A stretch of 64,000 bases of DNA, from NCBI GenBank assembly GCA_903632075.3, contig CAHIKZ030004140.1, forward strand, positions 1,135,001-1,199,000, written 5' to 3'. Under the pieces are notes generated by a model. The model worked only from the letters and a program-made list of their open reading frames with translations, was not told the origin of the DNA and searched no databases. The DNA comes from Acanthosepion pharaonis. Its lineage: Eukaryota; Mollusca; Cephalopoda; Sepiida; Sepiidae. Within the stretch, counting starts at the first letter, position 1. Each line of letters starts with the position of its first letter. Below are positions 10,961-22,640 of this stretch, one piece after another. A program made the translations under genes and the position numbers.

Positions 10961-12844
10961 CCTGACATGAAATTTGGAAATTTGATGAAGTTGAATAAAA
11001 TTGAAGTTTTTTTTTGTTCTTTTGACAAATTGACCTCAGAAGCAAACTGATCCCATAACAGATTGACTACACAACAAATTGAGTAGATACCCAAAATAAT
11101 TTACTTAAAGACTTTCAAGTTCATATCTAAACTACAAATTAAATGTGTCTTTATTAAATACAGTGCTTCTAGATTCTCTGAGAAATTTTATGAATAAAGC
11201 AGTTCCAAATAAGGAACAATATTCAATGGGTTCTGCTTCTGACATGAGAAATATTGAATTTCATCTATATTGATTCATATGTAAGAAATTAAATTGATAT
11301 TATAATAAATATGTAATGACATTTAAATAAAACTAAAACCAATCCAAAAAACAATGAACATTTGAATAAAATGGCAGCAAATAGAGAATATATCTTTTCC
11401 AGCTTCAGTCAGTCAGACATTTGTAAAGTCAGACTAAATCAGTACTAAATAACAAGAATGAAGTAGTTGACAAATCTAATGATTCCAAGGCCAGAATCCA
11501 TAGAAAGCACCTGAGTTAGTCTTTGATTCAATCTGTTTTGGTTTCAAACACTTTCTGATTTATGTCACTGAAGAAAAAAGTGTCATTCTGCAAATGGGTA
11601 TCAAAAAAAAAAAAGGCCTTCTCACCACTCTGCACTCAATTTCTGTTCTTCTAGACTTACATGCTCTTTCAATATCAATTCCATTATTTTATTGGCCGCG
11701 AAGAATTAATGCAGATCTTTTAGATTGATTTGCTTATCGAATTGTATCGCACAACATCAACAGGAGTGTTTTTGTTATTGTTTGCTTGTCGAATTTTTAT
11801 CACTTCTACTAATCCAAGCACCCCCCATCCTCACCACATCAGCAAAAAATTATCCCCAAAGGTGTCATCTGTCCTTATCATGTGATTTTGGACATAGAAA
11901 AAAAAAAATCAAAGAACAGCAGGGAAAAAAATGGAGAAGAACTTAAAACAATGAAAAGAGAATTCAACAAACAACCATTAAAAAAAAAAAGAAGAGGTGC
12001 ACAAATTTCATTACAATTACAAGTGTTGCCTGAAGAAAAACCTAGTGAATAGTTGAAACATAATGAGGAAAAAATCCCCAAATTTACATTTGGCAATAAC
12101 ATAAAAAGAAATAGATATTTTTAAAACAGCTGCTTGTATTTAGGCAATTTTTTCCTTGCTGTTCATCACAATAAAAGTGAAATCTACATAATCTGATGCA
12201 GAATTCCTTTAGCAATATGAATGAAGGTAAAAAGTGAGGAAAATGGGGAATAAATGTTACAAGAAATTCCTATTATTGTTTGAAGGTGATTTGCTTAAAG
12301 GGGAAAAAAAATTTTGCAAAGGATTCTGGGAAAGGTCAGAGTTCTGAACAAATATTTTGCTGGGAACAAATTCAGTAAAGGATTGACCAATGACCAACAA
12401 TAACAAAGGTAAAAGAAAAAAATCAGCAGTTACAGCAAAAAGCATCTACACTTGTTTGTGTGTGTATTTGCATGTGAATGTATGTACATATGTGTGCAAG
12501 TGTGTCTATATATGTGAATATATATCTCAATATATGTGTTGTGCATATAAGCACATATCTGTATATATGTTTATATATTTTACATTCAGCTATGCATGTG
12601 AATATACAGTAGCATGCAAAAATATTGGATAGAATTTTTTTTAAGAAAAAACTATGAGCTATGAAGGAATATCAAAAACTTTTAAGATCTTCTTCTATAT
12701 ACAATGTCTTATCATTGATGGAATGAGACTATGGATTTTGAGTTTAATTCTCATAATTAAATTTATAAATTTAATTTCAGTTTTGAAACATGGAAATTTT
12801 TTGTTTCACAATGGAATCATATTTTTAAAAAGAAAATGATTATA

Positions 12845-12848
<4 letters not shown>
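10961..12848. other. Unassigned AT-rich sequence
   Basis: No gene seen. Several A-runs are present. ATACAGTAGCATGCAAAAAT at about 12603 resembles the start of a Tc1-type terminal repeat without a partner. Confidence 0.45.
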
Positions 12849-12906
<58 letters not shown>

Positions 12907-12988
12907 CATTATATAAAATTGTATTATGCAAGTCAATGTTTACACAGTAAAATTTATTTTAACCACTTGTTTTTTTGCTAATTTTTCA

Positions 12989-13024
<36 letters not shown>
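12849..13024. repeat. Two (TA)n microsatellites
   Basis: TA arrays at 12849-12904 and 12993-13024, separated by about 90 bp of AT-rich sequence. Confidence 0.95.
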
Positions 13025-13053
13025 TATAGACAGTATAACATATGAATTCAAAA

Positions 13054-13341
13054 CTATATGTCTGTCCTTATTAAAAGCATTGATAATGATTTGTTTTGGG
13101 GATGTTGGGTATTATTATGCAAAGCAACTAAGTGTTCTCTAATTTTGGATTTATAAATAAAATCCAAAAGATATACGCTATAGTAATATGTGATTAACAC
13201 AGTATCATATATGCTGAAATAATTTTTTCTCTTCTTATTTTCCCCATTAATATGAGCCTCAATGCATTCTATAACTTTTATCAATCTCTCATTCATTGAT
13301 TTTGTCAACTTTTCTACTACATTTGATGTCAAGAGATGCAC
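13054..13341 (-). other. Unassigned 95-codon open frame
   Basis: The predicted peptide begins MHLLTSNVVEKLTKSMNERL and is lysine/isoleucine/tyrosine-rich, with no recognisable domain, signal peptide or membrane segment. In sequence this AT-rich, frames of this length occur by chance. It has no neighbouring exon-like frame. I list it only because it is among the longer non-repetitive frames here. Confidence 0.1.
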
Positions 13342-13647
13342 ATGTCAGTATAATGTAAACGTGACTACAATATGTTTGAATACAAACATATTGAATTTTT
13401 GTTGTCAATATTCATGAAAAATGTTATTAAATTATATATTAACAGATATGCTTTAGTGCACACACATTCACACCTGTACAAAGAGTCATGTACATATGCA
13501 TACATGCACACAATTGAAGGAAGTAATCTGAAAAAATTGCCTAAGATAATGTTTGACAGAGAAAAATATGTGCTTATTAATATTTGTGAATAATTTTTTT
13601 TTTATTTCCATTCTTCAACTCGGAATTTGCTTTGAGGATGAAACTAA

Positions 13648-13720
13648 ATAATTAAAAATATTAATATTAATTAAAAATATTAATATTAATTAAAAATATT
13701 AATTAAACATATTAACTGCA
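13648..13720. repeat. Short tandem AT-rich repeat
   Basis: TTAATTAAAAATATTAATAT-like units repeat about three times. Confidence 0.8.
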
Positions 13721-14820
13721 TATTTATATTAATAACATTTATCAATATTCAAGTACATTACTTAATTTTGATGCTAAATTCTACATGACTTTAAGAACTA
13801 TTCTGAGGATGATGGAAATAAACACTGAAATATTTAAGAAAAACAAATGCAACTATCTATTTCTAAAATTCTGTGTCTTCTGTTAGTCTGTCCATCCATC
13901 ACACACTCAAAAATAGCTATACATTGACCAATCAAAACCAAATTTTGGGGAGAAGTGCAAACAGTTAAGCAGGCACAAAGAACAGTATTACATTTTTTAT
14001 TATAACTATACATAAGCTACCTAAACTAGCTGAAATCAGTTCTTTTCAACTGCAAACAAAACTGTTTTGACTACATTTTAGGTGTTTTCGTAATTTTTCA
14101 AACACCAATTTTTTTTTACCAAGAATCCAGTTTCCAGTTCACTCTGCATTATATAAACAAATCACAAGGCCAAGTGCTTCAAAAAGTTTGGCTTTGGCTC
14201 CAGAAAGATATATTTATGATAGCCAGTTGTATGTTGCCTGCTCAAGAGTAAGAAATCCTAAGAATTTATTCTTTGTTGCTAAAAAGGATAAAAAGAAATT
14301 TTCTTAAAAAATATTGTTTACCATGTAGTTCTATAAAATTAAGTTAAATTAAAGAAATTATTAAACCACAAAGTAAGGTTTTTGCTAAAATATTTTTTAA
14401 AAATTCAGCTAATTCCAATTTAATCGATTGGTTTGAGAAATTGAATGAAATGTAAAGTTTGTAAATCTCAACAAAAACTTTTAGCGATAACTTCAACAAT
14501 GCTAAATACTTTGAGGATTTCCACATGCATCAGTGTATTGCAAAAAAATTCTAGTATTATCAAAAAGCCAAAGTTGTATATTTATTCAGACAAAGAGTGC
14601 AATCTGCAGATTTTCTTCAATGCAGACAATAAGTTTTGACATTTTTATAGACGTTCACATTAATAAACGTTTAATTGAAGAAACTAAATAAGAAAATGCT
14701 CAATTTCTCCTTGAATTTCAGTCAATATGTTTTGAAAAAAGCTGAAAGCTTCTTTTAAAGCAGTTCCTTGAGAGGAAAGTGGTTCTAAAGCACAAAAATT
14801 TAACATATTTTGAATGGGAA
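13721..14820. other. Unassigned AT-rich sequence
   Basis: No gene or repeat copy recognised. Confidence 0.5.
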
Positions 14821-14829
14821 ACGTTGTTT

Positions 14830-15545
14830 GTGAAGGGAATGAGACAAAAAGAAGAGAAAAAGAGGCAGATAGAGTTGTAGAGGAAGAAAGAGTGTAAAAG
14901 AGGAGGAAGAGTGAGAAAGAGTAAGAAGAGTGAAAAAGAGAAAGAAGAGGGAAATAAAGTGAGAAAGGAAAAGAAAAGTGAAAAAGAGAAAAAAGATTCA
15001 GAAAAAGAGGAAAATGATCAAAAATGGAAGAGAAAAAATCTGGAAGGAATTTCATTTTTATCTTTTTTGTTTTTGTAATCTAATTGAAACAAATATGTGG
15101 GCATTAGTCATTTTTTTATCTTGGTATAAAATTGAAGATTTTCCAAGTAGAAATCTTGAAATGATGATGTAGAAGAAGAGGAAAAAAATAAGAAAAATAA
15201 GAAAAGGTGACAGAATGTGGAAGAAAGAAATTAGTTAGAAAAGAGAAATACTGAAGAGGAAAAAGTAGAATAAAAGAACATTTTATAAGAGAGGGCAAGA
15301 TAACAAAAAAATGGTTAATGAAATAGCAAGGGAGAGGAGAGATAGGAGGAAGAAAAAATGGACAGGATTGACAGACATGAGTTAAAGAGAGAGAGAGAGA
15401 CAGACAGACAGAGAGACAGACAGACAGAGAGAGAGAGATGGAGATGGAGAGAGAGAGAGAGATGGAGATGGAGAGAGAGAGAGATGGAGAGAGAGAGAGA
15501 TGGAGAGAGAGAGAGAGAGAGATGGAGAGCGAGAGAAAGAGAGAA
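14830..15545 (+). repeat. Long purine-rich tract with (GA)n / (GATGGA)n core
   Basis: The plus strand is dominated by purines at about 14830-15020 and 15170-15545, with simple GAGA, GACA and GATGGA units at 15382-15535. The Ser/Leu/Phe-rich minus-strand frames (14684-15055, 15116-15634) and the Arg/Glu-rich plus frame are low-complexity translations. Long polypurine mirror-like tracts can form triplex DNA. Confidence 0.85.
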
Positions 15546-15559
15546 GAAATTAGAAAAAA

Positions 15560-16149
15560 TGTGTTGGTGGGCGTTTTCTGCTCAGTTTCCTCATGGACAC
15601 TGGTCAGATAGAAACGCCAAAAAGAAATTGCCAAAAATATGAAAAAAAGAAACTCAAAGATTTTGAGTTTTGAAGACTATCAGAAAAACGGCTAATGAAA
15701 ATAAAAAAAAAACACACAAACAAAAAAGAGGAAGCAAAGGAGACAAGTATAAGGAGATGAATGAAGTGGAACGGGACAAAGAAAATGATGGAGATGGTTG
15801 TGTTGGAAGGATGGGGTAGACTGGAGCTCGGTGACAAATTGATGAGAGGAAAGAAAAACATGAACAAAATTTAACATTTCATATGTCATACAACAGAAAC
15901 ACATACATTTACAATGCATTCCTACATTATGTGTAAAGTGCAAATCAATAAATTGATAATAATTCTAAAATTAATGGTCCTGCAATCATCTAATTTTGGT
16001 CATAGCTATATGAAATATCATAAAATTCATGATCTTATTATAAGACTTAATTAATGCTGGAATACAAAAATATTCCAATTTAAATATAAGTATTTTCTAA
16101 GCTTGATAGAGTTCAAAATTATTTATATGGTTTTTTGGAGGAAACCATA
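15560..16149. other. Unassigned AT-rich sequence
   Basis: Purine-rich patches at 15620-15800, otherwise nothing recognised. Confidence 0.45.
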
Positions 16150-16612
16150 TTTTCCATTATGCAGCATCTTTCCCACAGATTCAACATTACAAGCCTATCA
16201 CGATTCTATTGCTATTTCCATAACAAATGTTTAGTTGAAGTACATTCTTTTCTTGCACAAGTTTAGACCTTCAAAATTACATCTTGCTATGCTACATCAT
16301 TGGAGTTGAATCATCCATATCTCCTCTATATTCTATTTGCAACAAAGAAGTTTCACACAGACAGCTTTTTTCCAAGAACTACCAATTTGTGGAACAGTCT
16401 CCTGCATGGCTACTGTCATCAAAGCCTACAGACTTAACCTCTTCAAGTCAAAGGGCAATCGTTATCTATCCTCCTTGGCTTCCTAATCTCCACTTCCTTC
16501 TACCTCCTCTTATATTCACATCACACATCTCTTTCGGCAATCCTCTTCCAAGAGTGGCTCTTGACTCTTATATTGGGTAAACTTTAATGTAATAATAATA
16601 ATAATAATAATA
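16150..16612 (+). mobile_element. LINE family B 3' end with (AAT)n tail, copy 1
   Basis: The coding tail reads, across frames, SHRQLFSKNYQFVEQS-like and WNSLLHGYC-like, matching the NSLP..CFP..YNL pattern at the end of LINE RTs. The 3' UTR contains AAGAGTGGCTCTTGACTC and ends in ATAATAATAATAAT (about 16590-16612). Six other copies in this window share the ending (GAGTGGC...GGCCTTGTAT, then TTnA). The 5' part is missing. Confidence 0.7.
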
Positions 16613-16860
16613 AATGCCCTGATGTTATAACAAGCCTGGCTCTCATGGCCTCTGATCTTAATTGATTGGAGGTTTTAACATGTTTACATTTTGTCTTGGT
16701 TGGTTAAGAGGGACTACAGTAAATATCTCATTCAATGCCACCAATTTCCTTTCCAATTGCCTGACCATAACCAGTTTGTCATGTCCTCTTGGAATTAGTG
16801 CACTGTTCATCAACAGGAGTAGTAAGAGTAGGTAAGAGTAGGAGTAATAAGAGAGTATCA
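16613..16860 (-). repeat. Unassigned repeat, possible minus-strand element sharing the (AAT)n tract
   Basis: Read on the minus strand it encodes PRGHDKLVMVRQLERKLV within a 75-codon frame and ends in the TTATTATT tract. It looks like a second retroelement fragment abutting the LINE tail tail-to-tail. Family unknown. Confidence 0.3.
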
Positions 16861-17020
16861 TTGCCAGTACAATTATCATCTTCACTGTCTATCCCTCTTA
16901 TCCTTATAACCTTCACTATATTCTACTTTCTCTTACATTCATATCACACACCTTATTCAGTAAACTTCTACCTTGAGTGGCTTTTGATTCCTGTATGGAT
17001 TGAAATTTAGTATTAAAAAA
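16861..17020 (+). mobile_element. LINE family B 3' end, copy 2
   Basis: CTTCACTGTCTATCCCTCTT onward matches the copy at 16470, and ACCTTGAGTGGCTTTTGATT then AAATTTAGTATTAAAAAAA matches the shared 3' UTR and A-tail. Confidence 0.65.
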
Positions 17021-17156
17021 ACATCAAGTTGTAGTGATAGGAGGATAAAACATGAATGAAAACGACTAAGCATAATAATGATTTATTTAAAAAAAATGTC
17101 AGATGTATAGAAACAAGTTTAGTTGAATAACACAGTAGAAAGGCAATATTATTTTC

Positions 17157-17363
17157 TCATATAATTTCTCTCCTGATATTAGGCAGACTACTGTCCATCA
17201 AAGTCAAATTCAAAATTTCTTCAGGGCAGGCAAAACCACAAACAGCTGATATGGTTTCCTCAAGTTCATTCTTGGGTGAAAATTCCTTGTTGCCCACATA
17301 AAAACATCTTTTGACAATACTCCAGAAATATTCAATTAGTTTTAGTTGTAGTGAACATACAGG
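17157..17363 (-). pseudogene. Tc1/IS630-type transposase C-terminal fragment
   Basis: A 68-codon frame without a start codon, preceded by a stop, reads CSLQLKLIEYFWSIVKRCFY near its N-terminal end. This matches the SPxLNxIExxW block that carries the last catalytic acidic residue (D/E) in Tc1/mariner and IS630 transposases. It then continues NELEETISAVCGFACPEEIL and ends REII-stop. No upstream catalytic blocks are recognisable on this strand, so it is a fragment. Its sequence differs from the Tc1-like copies at 37 and 42 kb, suggesting another family. There is no intact terminal repeat nearby. Confidence 0.55.
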
Positions 17364-17374
17364 TCACTCTATAA

Positions 17375-18130
17375 ATCAGTCATATTTTTTTTTACCCTAA
17401 TTTAGCTTAGAATTCAACAGTTGTAAGAGAAACACTGTCATGTACTACTTTTGGTTATCAGCATTTTCATCTTCCATCATGTCTGAAGATTGACTTTTCA
17501 GAAGTTGCAGTAAAGCCCAACTTTAAGACATCACTCTAAAAGACTATAAGACATTTAGTTTCATAATTATCATCATTTAATTAATTTGCATATAATTCTG
17601 GAATGCACTGTAATGTTTACTTAATTAATTATTCCTTTGTTTGTTTTTAATAAGAAAAATTTGGCAGGATAAACTTTCAACCATTTATTTAAAGTCCTGG
17701 TTTTATAAAATAAAGATGATTGATTAATATGTTAATGTTATGCTTACAGCCTGGAAAAATATTAATCCTAAAAAATAAGCAATAAATTGCTTAACCAGTG
17801 AAGTGTAATGGTTAAATAAGTCAGTAATTTCAATTTGATTAAAAACTTCTTCTTGCAAGCCAGTTTTAATGCCTGAGATTTGAAATCTATTCAAATGAAT
17901 TGGAATTACAATTAGTCAATGAGTCTTCAGTTCATTTGAGCAGCATCTACAGTTTCTTCTTAAAAATAACCAGCATTGGTGTGTTCACAAAATCACTAGC
18001 TAAAGAGAGCCACCTGTTTATCACCCTCAAGACAAAGAAGGTGGATCTTGCTAGTTGAAGTTATCTGGTTGTTAAGTGTGATATATTTTAACTTTTTGTC
18101 TTGTCAGGAAAGAATAAAAAGATTTTCACT
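17375..18130. other. Unassigned AT-rich sequence
   Basis: No gene seen. Confidence 0.5.
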
Positions 18131-18500
18131 TGTATTTACAAAAGAGATCAGCAGATGAAACATTACAAGCTTCTTGCTATTCTGTTGCTTCTCACATGAC
18201 ATGACAGACATTCCTTAGTTCCATTAGTTATAATCTTCACAGCTATGATCCACCATGCCATATTTCTGTATTGTACCATCCTTATTCCCTTTTCCACTCA
18301 AACAGCTTTTACCCCACAAACAGCTTCCTTGTAGAATCGACTCCCAAGAGAATGCTTCACTGACCACTATAAACTTCACCTCCTCAAGCCTAGCATTAAC
18401 TGTTATCTTTTCCTCTTACTTTTACCATTCACACAAAAAATTTTTCACTAACTCTCTAGCTAGAGTGGCTCTCGGGCCTTGTACAACATGAACATTAATA
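18131..18500 (+). mobile_element. LINE family B 3' end, copy 3
   Basis: ACATTACAAGCTTCTTGCTA through GAGAATGCTTCACTGACCAC and on to TAGAGTGGCTCTCGGGCCTT parallels copies at 16.2, 30.6 and 57.0 kb. It ends in an A-rich tail at about 18500. Confidence 0.7.
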
Positions 18501-18539
18501 AAAAAGAAACAAAAAAAAGAAACAGAAATGACAATTATT

Positions 18540-18930
18540 TCAATTCAACATCTGTCTACCTTTCTGAGATGAGGTATTGTAACTATTTACATTGTTCAGA
18601 CTGTTGTCCTTATCTTTATTTTTCATATTCATGACATTTTGGCTAGCTGGATGGCCAGAACTTACAGATGATATACATTGGAATTTCAAACCAAACCCTT
18701 TATTTAGTACATTGGAGTAAATTGTTCTCATTCCATGTTCCATGCCTCTTTCTGGATATCTCTGTTTCAGTTATCTCCCTTTAGTAACTCAACTCTCCAA
18801 GATTTTGTTCACCTCTGCTGTAGCCAGGTATTGAACTCACAACACTTTGGGTCAAATCACTGGATAATGTCAGCCAACACTTTTATTCCCTGGCCCATGT
18901 ATTTTAATTCAATTGGTCAACACAAAAACT
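18540..18930 (-). repeat. tRNA-derived SINE-like repeat, family S2, copy 1
   Basis: Reverse complement of this segment starts with a tRNA-like head: GGCCAGGGAATAAAAG (A-box-like, near 18890) and GTTGTGAGTTCAATACC (B-box-like, near 18830). The body ends GTAAATAnTTACAATACCTC. It matches 20140-20455 (same strand) and 20462-20685 (opposite strand, body only). Confidence 0.65.
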
Positions 18931-19735
18931 AATCATAGTTTAAGACATTTAATTAAATTTTACTGTTCTACCATAAATACTTACCATCACTCATTTCTCT
19001 CCATAACTAAAGTGTTCCATCACTGAGTTTTTCATTACAGAACTTAATTTACAATGCTTAAAACTTTGTTATAAAAAACTAACCCACACATTTTATATAT
19101 AACAATTGCATTAATTATTATCTATTATTTCAGAGGAAGACCATTTCAGCTCTTAGAAATTTCTTTGAATCATTTCTTGAAGACAAAAACTTGAAAATCT
19201 AGGTTTTGGGATTTGAACTGTTGTTCTCATATATTCTTTTTTATCATTGAAACTAAAACTCTATCACAGCAGGGCTAATCTGTTTTTAGCATGACTGTTA
19301 TTATTCTTCCATCCTGTACTGACTTCAAGGGCTGGATCTAAACTGCATGCTCAGATGATGCCATTAAACCTTAAACAAAGCTGTCCAGTTTACATGAGAT
19401 TCTTTCTGAATCTTATGAAGCTCAAACTAACGAAGCAAGAATAATTTCATTTGCTTCAGGAATTCCAGCTGACAATTGTATTTAGTCATGGCAAAAGCTT
19501 TTGGTCTGCTGGGCTGAGCAATGAAAGAAAGAAACTTATCAGATATACACGGAAGAATGCTGCAATTTATATTTTCCAATTGTATGATAAATATTTCATA
19601 AAAACGATTGAGTATTTCTTTCAGTATTGATTATAAACAGCCTAAGTGATTCCATGAACCATTTTACTTTTTTGCAGGAACTTCCTTCTGCGTAATTAGC
19701 AGAGAAATAAAGTATATAAAAGTGTTATCCAGAAT
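18931..19735. other. Unassigned AT-rich sequence
   Basis: Nothing recognisable. Confidence 0.5.
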
Positions 19736-19767
19736 GTATGTATGCATGTATATGCATGCATATATTC

Positions 19768-19787
19768 CCATATAATTTCTCTTAATT

Positions 19788-19851
<64 letters not shown>

Positions 19852-19908
19852 TGAATTAAGTGAAATTATTCATATATATATATATATATTGAATTAAGTG
19901 AAATTATT

Positions 19909-19949
<41 letters not shown>

Positions 19950-19963
19950 AATTATGAAAATTG

Positions 19964-20022
<59 letters not shown>

Positions 20023-20042
20023 AATTAAGAGAAATTATATGG
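19768..20042. repeat. Palindrome-bounded TA array with periodic TTGAATTAAGTGAAATTAT
   Basis: A 23-bp inverted repeat (19768-19790 and 20020-20042, starting CCATATAATTTCTC) bounds several TA/TG arrays. Between the arrays, TTGAATTAAGTGAAATTAT occurs at about 19851 and 19889 and a shortened form at about 19946. Confidence 0.85.
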
Positions 20043-20139
20043 AAACTTGTTAGCTAGTAAATTTCAATGAAAGTTTGCTAACTAGCAGTCTCCTATAAAA
20101 TGTTTTATTTTCTATAATGTCATAATTATTGTTTGCCTG

Positions 20140-20455
20140 TTGACTTTACACTGTTTATATTGTTTGGACTGTTGTCTTCATATTTATTGTCATATTCACA
20201 ACATTTCGGCCATTGTATGGCTTCTTACAGTGATATACCTTGGAATTTTGAACCAAACCCTTTTTTTTTGTCCACTGAGGTTAGATTGTTTTACAGCCAC
20301 ATGATATGCTTTTCCTGAATATCTCATTTTTCAGTTTAGTAATTCAACTCTCCAAATTTTTGTTTACCTCTGCTATGGCCAAGTGTTGAACTCACAACTC
20401 TTTGGGTCAAGTCACCGGATTACTTCAGCCAAAACTTTTATCCACTGGGTCATGT
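20140..20455 (-). repeat. SINE-like family S2, copy 2 (with tRNA-like head)
   Basis: It matches 18540-18930 on the same strand. The tRNA-like head lies at 20360-20455 (minus: GACCCAGTGGATAAAAG as A box, GAGTTCAACACTTGGC as B box). On the minus strand GCCATACAATGGC forms a perfect 5-bp stem just before CGAAA. Confidence 0.65.
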
Positions 20456-20461
20456 GTTCTT

Positions 20462-20685
20462 GAATTACTAAAGGGAAATAACTGAAACTGAGATATCCAG
20501 AAAAGGCATGGCATGTGGAACAAGAACCATCTACTCTGGTGGCCAAAATAAAAGGTTTGGTTGGAATTTTTAACATATATCACCTGAAGAAGACCAGTGT
20601 GTAGAATGGCCGAAACATCATGAATATGACTATAAAGAGGAAACAATGTAAATTGTTACAATACCTTATCTTAGAAATATAGATA
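20462..20685 (+). repeat. SINE-like family S2, copy 3 (inverted partner, body only)
   Basis: The body of S2 is repeated in the opposite orientation directly after copy 2, producing a large palindrome with the tRNA-like head in the loop. It includes CCTGAAGAAGACC...GGCCGAAACATC, a hammerhead-like core. Confidence 0.65.
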
Positions 20686-20689
20686 AGTG

Positions 20690-21470
20690 ATGTCAAATTT
20701 ATACATATGCATATATTACAAAACAGCTGAACTTTCTATTACCAAGTGTTTTTTTCTCCTTAACAAAAATGTGAAAATTATATTTTAAAATCTTAGTATT
20801 AGAATATTATTTTATTTTGTCTATATTTTATTTTGTGTTTGGTACTAAGAACAGTGTTTTTGTGACACACAGAAATGATTATCAAATTTTCAGTTGACTT
20901 TTATAAGGTTTTATGTGATGTTTTCAATTCAAATTGTTTGCCCTCATCTTTTTGGTTTCTTATGATTTCTTTGCTTAACTTGAATTCTTTACCTGGAAGT
21001 TTTCACAAGATGAAAATGTCCACCTCTTGCTACTTTTCCTGCTTCCTTGGAGAAAAAAAAAAACAAATTTAAAAAATGTTGCTTGTTAAATCCACTGAGA
21101 ACCTGAAGTGTAAATTAAACTAGATTTTGATGAAGACCTAAATGTAACACATTCATTGATCCAGTTTTGAAAGTTACAACTAGACAAGTAGAAAAAAAGA
21201 AAGCCAATTTACTCAAGAAATAATTTCATGTTTCTTAAAGCTGCATCAAGAATTTTGAAATATTTCAAATTTAATAAACATCAGTTGGTGTGGTTTGTTG
21301 CACACAAAATCTGCAAGACAAGAAAATAGTATAAAATTTCAAATTTTACTTTTCATTAAAAGGATCTTATAAAATTTTAAACTCTTAAAATGTGCCCCCC
21401 CCAAAATTAAAATTTCTTTAAATTTAATTCCACTGAAATGTTTTTATGTTCATTTATGGCTGGATATATG
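20690..21470. other. Unassigned AT-rich sequence
   Basis: No gene seen. Confidence 0.5.
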
Positions 21471-21690
21471 TATGATGTAATGGGTTGCAGCTCAGAACAA
21501 TAGGTTGATGAGCTGAGTTCGTATTTCAGTGAACTTTTGTTAAAATCACTTTCATGCAAATGCTCTTGGGAAAAATAGAAATCCATTTCTTCTTTCCCAA
21601 GGTATGGGTTAAATAATAAAGCAGACTGAGATCTTCAGCTTTGGTTGACAACCAGCTAGGAGAAGGAGAACTCTGAGTTCTGAATTCATC
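21471..21690 (+). repeat. tRNA-derived SINE-like repeat, family S3, copy 1
   Basis: A head with GAGCTGAGTTCGTATTTC (B-box-like) is followed by a body shared with 36640-36780 and the reverse of 55620-55710 (GGGTTAAATAAnA, GACTGAGAT, TTGGTTGnCAACC, AGGAGAAGG). Confidence 0.5.
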
Positions 21691-21734
21691 AACAAAATGG
21701 AAACAAAAAGGACAATTATAATTAGGACCAGAAA

Positions 21735-21990
21735 GAGACAGTTGAAATTTCTTGGGTGTATAAAGAGGCCTTGAAAATTTTGATATTCACAGAACAGATT
21801 AAAGGCAAGAGGGATTGAGAGAAAAAATGTATAATGTAGTTAGTGATCTTGAGTAAATGGTTGGCAAAAGAAAGTTTAGGAGAGATAACAAAAACAAAAA
21901 ATTTATTAAGAGGGACAAAGGACAGGAAATTGTGGATAATTATGATCAACAACATCACCAACATGGCACATAAAAGAAGAATTAGCAGTG
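21735..21990 (+). pseudogene. LINE RT C-terminal fragment, family C, copy 2 (degraded)
   Basis: RGTKDRKLWIIMINNITNM (from about 21909) matches DTKDRELWISMITNVMKGY at 55.5 kb. Upstream, GLENFDIHRTD-like and LEWMV-like stretches appear in shifted frames. It lies directly after SINE S3, in the same relative neighbourhood as the 55 kb copy. Non-functional. Confidence 0.5.
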
Positions 21991-22474
21991 TCATGAGTTT
22001 GATAATCACTAATGTCTTTGTCTTGAATGATCCTATCAGGACATTTTCAGTTTCTTCCATTTTCTTTCTTTTTTTTTTTTCTTTTTCATCATTTTGCAGA
22101 CAGTTCTAGAACTGGATATCAATGATGTTCTTAAGCAGTAATAAATGTTAGGAAAGAATACATCTAACACAACACAGTGATAATAGCAATATGGATGAGG
22201 ATATTAGTCTAAACAACTTGTAGAATATTTCAATGACTCATCTTAGAACTTCAGACATTTTTTAGGTCATTGTGGACTGGTGCTACAGAATCAACAAAAA
22301 ACGTACCAAATAACAGAAAAAACATCACTTTAGGATTACCAACAACTAAAATGGATAGCATGTGTAACTTAAAGAGAAAATAATGACATAATCCATATTT
22401 TAACATTCCACACAACTCCAAACAAAAGGTTAGGAAGGAAACCCCCATCAATACTGGAAAGAATCAGCTATTAC

Positions 22475-22640
22475 ACTTGAAAAACCTGTTTTCTTAAAAA
22501 ACTGTTTCAAGAGAAAGATTTTATAAATTTCCATCAAAAACAGTACTGGCTGCTTGGTCAATAAATACCAAATGTTTCCTTATAGGGAAACGGTTAATAT
22601 TAACATTACCATTAACATTCTCAAAGATTGGTAATATATA
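22475..22640 (+). repeat. Stand-alone unit of the 23-kb satellite, with flank
   Basis: Shares TTAAGAGAAAGA..TTATAAATTTC-like flank and CTGCTTGGTCAAT, CCAAATGTTTCCTTATAGGG with the array at 23072-23745. Confidence 0.7.

Noticed and set aside
12600..12640. Tc1-type terminal repeat (ACAGTAGCATGCAAAAATAT)
   Set aside because: No inverted partner and no transposase remnants within 2 kb; single similarity is too weak to list. Same for 7556-7575.
15116..15634. 172-codon Ser/Leu-rich minus frame resembling a membrane protein
   Set aside because: It is the complement of the polypurine (GA)n tract; no stop codons occur because of composition, and no domain is visible.
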